This document shows, piece after piece, positions 56,241 to 64,000 of a stretch of 64,000 bases of DNA; position 1 is the first letter of the stretch, and each line of letters starts with the position of its first letter. The stretch is taken from contig CM055092.1 in the NCBI GenBank assembly GCA_029204225.1, positions 20,316,036 to 20,380,035 on the forward strand, written 5' to 3'. Position numbers and translations under genes: made by a program. The notes under the pieces are model-generated. The model was not told the DNA's origin, searched no databases, and saw only the letters and a list, made by a program, of their open reading frames with translations. This DNA comes from Diphasiastrum complanatum. Taxonomy: Eukaryota > Streptophyta > Lycopodiopsida > Lycopodiales > Lycopodiaceae.

Positions 56241-57247
56241 AGGTGAATTATCAATGTTGATGAATGAAAGTTTTGTTCGACAAGTGCCATACAGTTCTCA
56301 CTCTCTATATCGTTCATTTATTTTCTTGTTCCTCTTCATACCTTTTGTGTGATTGATTTTTGCATGAGAAATAGCTACTGCACGAGAGTCTTCTGTAGAG
56401 TATCTCAAAAACACATTTTCATTCATCTATCCATCTTCAAATCACCTTTACAGAGTTTAGAATCTTTGAGCATACAACAACTTTCAGAAATACAAGTCAT
56501 TTCAGAGTTGATTCTTGTCTTTCATAGTGATATTATCTTCGAGTCAACTACAACAAGATCAAAACAATTTTAGTTAAAGTTTGTTCAATCTTTTGTCTAG
56601 TCGCATGTTCAACGTGTTTCAACTACTCCAAACGCCAATCCAACCTTGTGCATGCAAGTTACAGATAACAACATCCCCACCAATAGATTTTTTTGGGGGG
56701 GGAGAGAGTAGATTTGCAGGCATCCACTAGGAGCAGTTACATTGCCAACAACAACATTAGTAGATTGATAGCCAAGGTCACAAAACCAAAGATGATAACG
56801 ACAAGGCTAAGAAAGAAGATGGGCAATCCAAAGAGACTCAATCAAAGGAAGTATTCTAGTCATGACGAAGATCCTTCAGAAGATGGAAGCACAAGCATTG
56901 GGAATTCAGTCTCCTTCTTCACCTAGCCTCTTGTCATACGTTTGCATCCATTCTCATGCCTATCGCCCTCACCATCTACTATTGTCACCACTGCCACCAC
57001 TCTTCCTTCCATTTCTCTATTTTCCATCAAATCACTATTCATATGAGAAATTTCCGATTTTTTTCAAATCCTGGTAGTCTTACCAAAGCGGCTAAAAGTT
57101 CATTGAAAGTGTCTTGCGGAGACCAACTACCACCTACATTGGTTGGTCACCTAGAAAAGAAGATCTAAGAAAGCATGCGAAGTAGCAAAAAAGAAATAAA
57201 GCAAAGAAGATGAGGAGGAAAGGGCGAAACTTAAGCAACAAATGATT
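56241..57247. other. No gene recognised
   Basis: Short plus-strand frames at 56349-56573, 56693-56926 and 56862-57168 show basic or low-complexity sequence without domains. Nothing here supports a gene. Confidence 0.4.
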
Positions 57248-57774
57248 TGTGAAAAATACAGATCCTAAGTGGATCTAAACTCCAAGATCATTGGCTTGAA
57301 TGCTTGCACTCCAAACTACATAAGCTAGGAATTGGCAACACATTCTATGCTACCTAGAATGCAAAGAACTTGATCAAAAAGCATTTATCACAAATGGAAA
57401 CTTCCATAAACATCGAGTGCGGCCCAAAATAGCATTATACAGTCCATAATACATCAGCCTACCACTTTTGGAAAGCACCTAAGATCATACACAATAGCTT
57501 GAAGACAATACACACAACAATGCTCTCAATGGAGGAAGAAACAATGACAATGATCTATTGATCTCAATGAAGCATACAAAAGGTTTCTCCAACCTGTTCT
57601 CCACGACTTCCCTACTATTTATGGATGAGGAAGATGACTCTCTCTCCTCTCTCTAGAAGGTACTTGACCCTAGATATTCCCTATATAGGAAAAATAGCTA
57701 AAAATGGCTTATATGACCAAAATACATCAAAATGGTCTCATTTTGAAGGGTATGAAGTTTGACACTTCATCATA
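57248..57774 (-). repeat. LTR-F, partial, inverted
   Basis: A reverse-complement match to about 59387-59909. The plus-strand start TGTGAAAAATACAGATCC corresponds to the 3' end of LTR-F. The first roughly 130 bp of the LTR are missing, and the break joins RT sequence of E7 directly at 57775. Confidence 0.85.
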
Positions 57775-58403
57775 CATAATGCCTTCTTGAATGGTGATCT
57801 TGAAGAAGATATTTACATGGAGCAACCCGAGGGCTATGTTTCACATGATGAGCCTAATCATGTGTGCTATCTCCAAAAGAGTTTGTATGGGCTAAAGCAA
57901 GCACCAAGGAGTTGATTCAGATTTTGCAGGTGATCAAATGGATAGGAAGTCAACAAGTGCCTTTGCAATCTATCTTGGAGATGGAGTGGTCTCATGGCTA
58001 TCAAAGAAGCAACCAACTATCTCTCTATCTTCCACCGAAGCCGAGTACAAGGCATTAACAACATGCACCAAGGAGATTCTTTGGATCAAGAGGATGTTAT
58101 TGGATCTTCACTTGCTGGAACCAGAGAAGACTCCAATCATACTTTGTGATAACCTTTCAGCCCAAAGCTTGGCAAGCAATCCTGTTTTTCATGCAAGGAG
58201 CAAGCACATTGAGATTGCTCACCATTTTGTGAGAGATCAAGTCATTGCCAAAGAGGTGGAGCTTCAACATGTCTCTTCAAAGGAGTGTGTGGCTGATATC
58301 TTCACCAAACCATTGGGAAAGAACCTATATTTAATGCATATATCTAATCTTGGAATGTGCTCAAAGACTATGTTGAAACTAGCATCCAATGTTGAAGAGG
58401 GAG
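57775..58403 (+). pseudogene. Family-F copia element E7, RT scrap plus RNase H
   Basis: An RT piece ([20 protein letters not shown], then [11 protein letters not shown]) ends at 57915 and is fused to RNase H (DSDFAGDQMDRKST, STEAEYKAL, FHARSKHIEIAHHFV, CVADIFTKPLGK), deleting about 200 codons including YVDD. RNase H is open in frame 57938-58408 and reaches its normal stop, with the polypurine tract GAAGAGGGAG just before the LTR start at 58404. The surviving part begins about where E8's coding region ends. Confidence 0.85.
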
Positions 58404-58527
58404 TGTGAAAATTGTCAACATTTCCTAGCTAGTTTGAGGCCTAAATTGGCTAAAATTGTAAATAGTTTTGGTTCTGGAGTTTCACACGTGTGAACCAGGC
58501 CACAATGTTTTTATTTACTGTATTTTT
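58404..58527 (+). repeat. LTR-F, first 124 bp only
   Basis: Identical but for about one base to 59255-59378, including TTCACACGTGTGAA at 58481-58494. It correctly follows the E7 polypurine tract and then stops in an unrelated 727-bp segment. Confidence 0.9.
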
Positions 58528-59254
58528 GTGATTACATTTAGCATAAGCTGTCTATTAGACTGTTTTTGCATTTAGCAGCTGATTAGAATGGGAGAGTTGT
58601 TCCGCAATATTCCTACTCTCTTTTCCGTTCGCGTTCTTCTATCTCCCTTGTCCCATCACCATCAGCTTCACAACTTGCATGCCTGAGTGCATCTCATTTG
58701 TCTTTTTCCTCTATCACTTGTATTTGCCATTGACGATTTCATCTTTGGTTTCTTGGCAAGTACTAACTTTAGGGAGGTCTGTATCCTCCATTTTTCTTCT
58801 AGGCATTTTTGCAGTTCTTTTCTCAGTCGAAGTTCTAGTCTTGTCGATGCTCTTTCCTTGATGGAAAGAGGAGAATCTTCAATTGATAGGTTGCACAAAC
58901 CTTGGGTTATCAGTCTTCAAGGAAATGGACTTATCAACAAAATTGGTGGTAGGAACAGATTTAGACAGATGGTTTGGTGACCGTAGGGAAACATGGTGAA
59001 GGCTTGGTGGAAGGATGAAGGAGATAATAGTTCTATAGTTGCAGCCTTGGACCCTTGCAATGTCGAGCTTTGACCACCACTTGTTGGGTGAGGATCTCGC
59101 TTTATTCTGTAGGTCCACGGTTGTCTTCATTTTTCTTTTCTGCAACTCTTTCTTCCTTTGATCCATTACTTTTGGATCTCTTCGGGCTTCATAGGAGGGG
59201 ATTCAACTATCATTACTCCATAGAGTTTCTTTTGATCAATATCGATCTGAATCA
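58528..59254. repeat. Captured segment between two LTR-F starts, includes repeat R copy 2
   Basis: A 727-bp segment unrelated to LTR-F, containing 58660-58960, which matches 30190-30460. Minus-strand readings include MDQRKKELQKRKMKTTVDLQ, later MEDTDLP and QETKDEIVNG, suggesting a once-coding, intron-interrupted gene piece that I cannot name. Confidence 0.6.
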
Positions 59255-59909
59255 TGTGAAAATTGTCAACATTTCCTAGCTAGTTTGAGGCCTAAATTGG
59301 CTAAAATTGTAAATAGTTTTGGTTCTAGAGTTTCACACGTGTGAACCAGGCCACAATGTTTTTATTTACTGTATTTTTTCAGTATGATGAAGTGTCAAAC
59401 TTCATACCCTTCAAAATGAGACCATTTTGATGTATTTTGGTCATATAAGCCATTTTTAGCTATTTTTCCTATATAGGGAATATCTAGGGTCAAGTACCTT
59501 CTAGAGAGAGGAGAGAGAGTCATCTTCCTCATCCATAAATAGTAGGGAAGTCGTGGAGAACAGGTTGGAGAAACCTTTTGTATGCTTCATTGAGATCAAT
59601 AGATCATTGTCATTGTTTCTTCCTCCATTGAGAGCATTGTTGTGTGTATTGTCTTCAAGCTATTGTGTATGATCTTAGGTGCTTTCCAAAAGTGGTAGGC
59701 TGATGTATTATGGACTGTATAATGTTATTTTGGGCCGCACTTGATGTTTATGGAAGTTTCCATTTGTGATAAATGCTTTTTGATCAAGTTCTTTGCATTC
59801 TAGGTAGCATAGAATGTGTTGCCAATTCCTAGCTTATGTAGTTTGGAGTGCAAGCATTCAAGCCAATGATCTTGGAGTTTAGATCCACTTAGGATCTGTA
59901 TTTTTTACA
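59255..59909 (+). repeat. LTR, family F (5' LTR of E8)
   Basis: A complete 655-bp LTR, TGTGAAAATTGTC...GTATTTTTTACA, directly followed by a PBS. TTCACACGTGTGAA lies at 59332-59345; a TATA-like CATAAATAG is near 59533. Confidence 0.92.
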
Positions 59910-59921
59910 TGGTATCAGAGC
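59910..59921 (+). other. Primer-binding site of E8
   Basis: TGGTATCAGAGC immediately after the LTR; initiator Met tRNA type. Confidence 0.9.
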
Positions 59922-61081
59922 TGGTTGGCTTCTATTTACAGTAAGTATTCCATTTTTGGTGATATTTGGATGTTTGATCAAGTTCTAGCATGATTTTGCA
60001 TTGCTTTGTTGATCAAATCTTACTAACCTTTGTATTGTGAGTTGAACTTGTGGATCAAAAGCATATTTCAGGTCTATTGAAGATCAGAGGCTGAAAAGAA
60101 ACTATTTTGGATCAGATCATAACACCTAATCATTTGTGATTGTGAGGCTTGTGCATATTCAATACTAACAATGTTCTTTTCAATCCTATTGTTGACAATC
60201 TCCATTCTTGGATGAACACTCTCCTTAAGTGGATGAAACTTCTCCTTAAGTGGATGACAAATGCTCTTTTGAGTGAGTTGTAATTCTCCTAAAGGCTGAG
60301 CAAAGCTCCCATTTGGATGAAAGATCCCCTTTTTTGGGTGAACATATTGTAAGCTCCATTGTGAAGAGCATATTGTAAAGATTGTCATCAATTTTGGCAT
60401 AAATTTTGGTGTACTTTGTTGAGCATGTAAGTAACTCTCCTTATGTAATTTGATTGGAGCATTTGCTGGAAGGTGTTAACCATTATGCAAGTGTGTTTTC
60501 AGGTTCTTAACAGGTTGAGGAACATTCTCATGTGAAGTGATTTTAGATCTACATCTAAACACCAAGATTTGACAAGATAGTGAAGCTAGTCTTGTGATTC
60601 ACTAAGTGTGCTCATTCATTCACCTCTAAATCTTGTATTTATCACTTGCTGGAGTTTATAAACTTTTAGAAGTGTGGTTTACATGTGGTTTTACAGGTTG
60701 AATCAATATCTTAGTGTGTTGATCATATGTTGATCAAGTTTGTTCATTACTAGGTAATCTTGGCATCCTAGTTTTGGGTATTTTCTAAGAATGCAAGTAA
60801 CTCTTCACACCATAACTTGATTTGGTCACTTGCTGGAAAGTTTGAGAGCTTAAGCAAGAGTGTGTTCAGGTTGGTTTGATTTTTTAATCCATTCTTAGTG
60901 TGTGCAAAGTGTTGCATGTGTTTCAATCTTCCTTTCTATGCTTGGAAACCATCTAGGTTCAAGATAGAAGTGTTTTAGGGTCCTAAATCTTCATAGATCT
61001 CTTTATCTATCATTTGTTGAGAGAAAAGTGAGTGCTAAGTGCTTTAGGACAGAACCTAAAAGTTGAAGAAACATTAGAATC
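59922..61081 (+). mobile_element. E8 untranslated leader
   Basis: About 1.16 kb without an open frame. It includes short repeats (CTCCTTAAGTGGATGA twice near 60220-60260) and two diverged blocks (from about 60424 and from about 60790), each reading 'aagtaactct..., ttgctggaa..., gtgtgttttcagg'. Long leaders with internal duplication are also seen in E4. Confidence 0.7.
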
Positions 61082-63735
61082 ATGGCTTCCAATGGTGGGA
61101 TCATGCTAGAGTCTAGTGAAAGGTTGAGTTCATCAAACTACTCTACTTGGAAAGTGAGGATGGAGTCCTTACTTGAGTTGAATGAACTCATGGACATAGT
61201 TGCAGAAATTGAAGAGAGACCTCTCACACTTCAAGAGCAACAAAGGTTTGATAAGAAGGCCAAAAGGGCTCTTCATATCATTAAAATGAATGTTACAAAT
61301 GAACTTCTCAAGGAAGTTGGAAAGTGTCAAAGTGCAAGTGAGGCATGGAATGCCTTAAAGAAGCTCTTTGAATCAAAGTCCACATCTAGGTTATTGACCC
61401 TAAGGAGACAAATATTTTCTAGTAGGCAAAGAGAGGGTGAAAGTGCTCATGCATTTATCTTGAGAGTTAAGTCCCTAAGTGATGATTTAGCATGCATTGA
61501 TGAGAACATAAAAGATGGTGAAATAGTCCAAGTTATGTTGAATGGTTTGCTAAATGAACATGCTAACCTTGTGCAAAGTTTTGCCATTCAAAGAGTCTTG
61601 CCAAGTGTGGTTGACTTGCAAGAAATCTTATTGGCTGAAGAACATAGGTTGCAATCAAAGCTTGATGGTGCATCCTTGCAAGGTGGAGGTGAAGAGGCTT
61701 TCTTCACAAAAGGCAAATTCAAGGGCAAAGGTAAAGGCAAAGGGAAATGGTCCAAAGGTGGTAACTTTGATCATGATGATCACTCTTCCTCTTCCTCTTC
61801 TACTAAGAACAATAAGTCAAAGTTCAAGTGCTTTTATTGTGGGATAAAAGGTCATTTTGCAAATGAATGTTATAAGAAGAAAAGAGAGCAAGGAGAGAGG
61901 CAAGGAAATCTTACAATAGATGAGGAAGAACATAACACATGTGAATCACTTGTTATGACTTCAAGTTTGTTAGCCAACATAGATGATAATGATCCTTGGT
62001 GGATTGATAGTGGAGCCTCATCTCACATGACAAGACATAAGGAATACTTTACATCCTTATTGTCTTATGAGGGAGAAGGTAACATCATCTACACTGCAAA
62101 TGATGGTCAATGTGACATCAAAGGCATAGGCACTATTCCTATTTCCCTTTCAACAAATAGGAAAGCAAATCTTGAAAATGTTTTGTACATTCCTTCAATC
62201 ACTAAGAATTTGCTTAGTGTAAGTCAAATGATTGACAAAGGACTTGATGTGCAGTTCATTGGAGATGCATGTTTGATAAGTAAATGTGGATCCTTGATTG
62301 CTCAAGGTAGGAGGCATGGTAAACTTTTCAAGCTTGATGCATGTGTGATCTCTAATCATGAAGGATGTATGGCTAGGGAGCAATTGACAAACCAAGAAGT
62401 TTGGCACAAGAGGTTGGGCCATCCCAACTTCAAATCTTTGGAGGTAATGGCAAAGAAAGAGCTTGTTCTTGGTCTCCCTAAAAGTCTTGTTGCAAACAAT
62501 AGTGTTTGTGAACATTGTGCCTTGTCCAAATCTCATAGACTTGCTTATTCTAGATCTACTTCTAGATCTAAAGAAGCTTTTCAACTTGTGCATTCTGATA
62601 TTCATTCTTCTAGTACAACTAGCAATGGTGGGGCAAAGATGTATGCAACTTTCATTGATGACTTTAGTAGGTATACTTGGATCTATCTTCTTAAAAGTAA
62701 GGATGAAGTGTTTGCTGCATTTGTCAAGTTCAAGAATGAAATGGAAAACCAATTCAATACAAAGATCAAATGCTTAAGATCTGATAATGGAGGGGAATAC
62801 ACCTCAAATAGGTTCAAAGACTTTTGTATAGCACATGGGATTAAGAGGGAGATGTCTAGTCCTAGGACTCCACAACAGAATGGAGTGGCCGAGAGGAAGA
62901 ATAGAACCCTTTGTGAATGTGCCAAGGCAATGAGACTACATGCTAATCTTGCTAAGTCTTTTTGGGGGGAAGCTTTAGCATGTGCTAACTATCTATGTAA
63001 TAGATGGACAAGTGCTTCCTTGGATGGTAAAACTCCTCATGAGGTTCTTTATGGTAGAAGGCCGAGTGTCAAGCATTGTAGGATCTTTGGATGTACATGT
63101 TTTGTCAATATCACACTTGATGATAGAACTAAAGAAGATCCTTCATCAAAGAAGGGTGTGTTTGTTGGCTATAGTGAAGTAAGCAAGGCTTACAAAGTGT
63201 ACATTCCTTCTACAAAGAAAGTTGTCATAAGTAGGGATGTCATCTTTCATGAAGAGAATGTTTCCAATGTTGTTGATGTTGATGTTAATGTGCCTACTAA
63301 TCATCATGATGTGCAAGATGTCTTGGATGAAGATGGAGATGCCACTCCAAAGCAAACTTCAAGGAAGACTCAAAGGCAAAGGGCTAAGCCATCAAGGCTA
63401 ACCTATGATGAAAAAGGAAAGCAAGTGGTGGACAACTCTAACTTTGCTTTTCTTACCTCTTTTGATGAACCAACTTGTGTAGGTGAAGCAATTCAAAAGA
63501 AGGAATGGATCCAAGCCATGGATCATGAGCATCAAGCACTCATCAAAAGCAACACATGGAGGTTGGTAAAGCTTCCAAAGGACAAGAAGGCAATTGGTTG
63601 TAAGTAGATCTTCAAGATCAAGACAAATCAAGATGGATCAATCAACAAGTACAAGGCAAGGTTGGTGGCAAAGGGGTATGCTCAAGAATATGGTATTGAC
63701 TATGATGAGACCTTTGCACCCGTGGCAAAGATGGT
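61082..63735 (+). pseudogene. Family-F copia gag-pol of E8, open to the start of RT then broken
   Basis: An 841-codon frame starts at the first ATG after the leader. It holds the gag core (residues 1-200), a Lys/Gly-rich linker, zinc knuckle (Cys250, Cys253, His258, Cys263), protease DSG (Asp309), integrase HHCC (His442, His447, Cys476, Cys479) and the integrase triad Asp506, Asp568 and Glu604. A stop at 63605-63607 replaces the Trp of the RT-start motif IGCKW; reading resumes ([22 protein letters not shown]) until 63735, where foreign minus-strand copia sequence begins. Gag, protease and integrase look intact, so a gag-protease-integrase protein could be made, but RT and RNase H are missing. 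They may be represented by E7. Confidence 0.92.
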
Positions 63736-64000
63736 AATGTTGTGTACTAGACAAGATTTAGCATAATCTATCGAACCATGCTCTTGAGGCCTGTTTCAGA
63801 CCATAGATTGCTTTGTGCAACTTGCACACTTTGTGCTCTTGGCCTTTGACTTTGAATCCTTCTGGTTGGAAGATATACAACTCCTCTTCGACATTATCGT
63901 TGAGAAATGATGTCTTGACATCCATTTGGTGCATTTCGAGGTCTTCTGTGGCTGCTAACGCAATCAGAGTCCTGATTGACTGCATCTTGATGACAGGACA
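63736..64000 (-). pseudogene. Copia RT fragment, second lineage (runs off the window)
   Basis: Minus-strand reading IRTLIALAATEDLEMHQMDVKTSFLND, FQPEGFKVKGQEHKV and LHKAIYGLKQASRAWFDRL: the first half of RT, including the first catalytic Asp (in QMDVKTSF). It is of the YVDDTLI-type lineage seen at 22078-23160, not of E8. Open across its length; it abuts E8 in opposite orientation. Confidence 0.85.

Overview
The window looks like a repeat-dense nuclear chromosome segment from a land plant with a large genome. The evidence is stacked Ty1/copia LTR retrotransposons with plant-type initiator-Met primer sites (TGGTATCAGAGC), CACTA (En/Spm) transposase genes with plant introns, and one decayed plant-specific GT37 fucosyltransferase gene. 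The sequence does not fix the species. A decayed transposase of the 'DGMDQ' type hints at a lineage outside the best-studied flowering plants, but that is inference. I see no tRNA, rRNA, CRISPR or bacterial feature. The only long uninterrupted gene is a transposon polyprotein.

Layout. 1-1312: minus-strand copia leader and LTR (family A). 1313-5535: decayed DGMDQ-type transposase and debris. 5536-20601: a complex of two family-B copia elements. Element E1 (5' LTR, leader and half of gag, minus strand) and element E3 (the rest of gag plus an open pol and 3' LTR, plus strand) read as two halves of one element, split by an inversion of about 11.1 kb. Inside the inverted block lie a second element (E2), whose 5' LTR is fused to a miniature TRIM-like element, and foreign sequence with an unrecognised intron-bearing gene. 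The same 20-bp flank follows both 3' LTRs in opposite orientation. 21211-27783: copia fragments, element E4 (minus), and two family-D LTRs head to head. 28524-42250: CACTA territory, with a tnpA-like gene (minus, three exons, one stop), CT/GA microsatellites in its 5' leader, a decayed tnpD (plus), and TGCCACGCGTGGCA subterminal repeats; an LTR (family G) and copia debris sit within it. 42250-45757: a 30-bp tandem repeat and a Ty3/gypsy relic. 45758-47404: GT37 fucosyltransferase pseudogene. 49284-55471: minus-strand copia elements with several LTRs. 55472-64000: LTR-G, then family-F copia pieces in permuted order (3' end, LTR, captured segment, LTR, 5' end), ending in a minus-strand copia RT fragment.

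How it works together. Few genes here could act. E3 encodes an uninterrupted zinc knuckle, protease, integrase, reverse transcriptase and RNase H but has lost its own 5' end. E2 is almost identical to E3 and lacks most of gag and protease, so it would depend on proteins supplied in trans. CACTA tnpA and tnpD would cooperate in binding the subterminal repeats and in excision, but both carry lesions. The most notable features are the nested rearrangement at 5.5-20.6 kb, the copia/TRIM chimera, and a palindromic CACACGTGTG (G-box core) recurring in several otherwise unlike LTR families.
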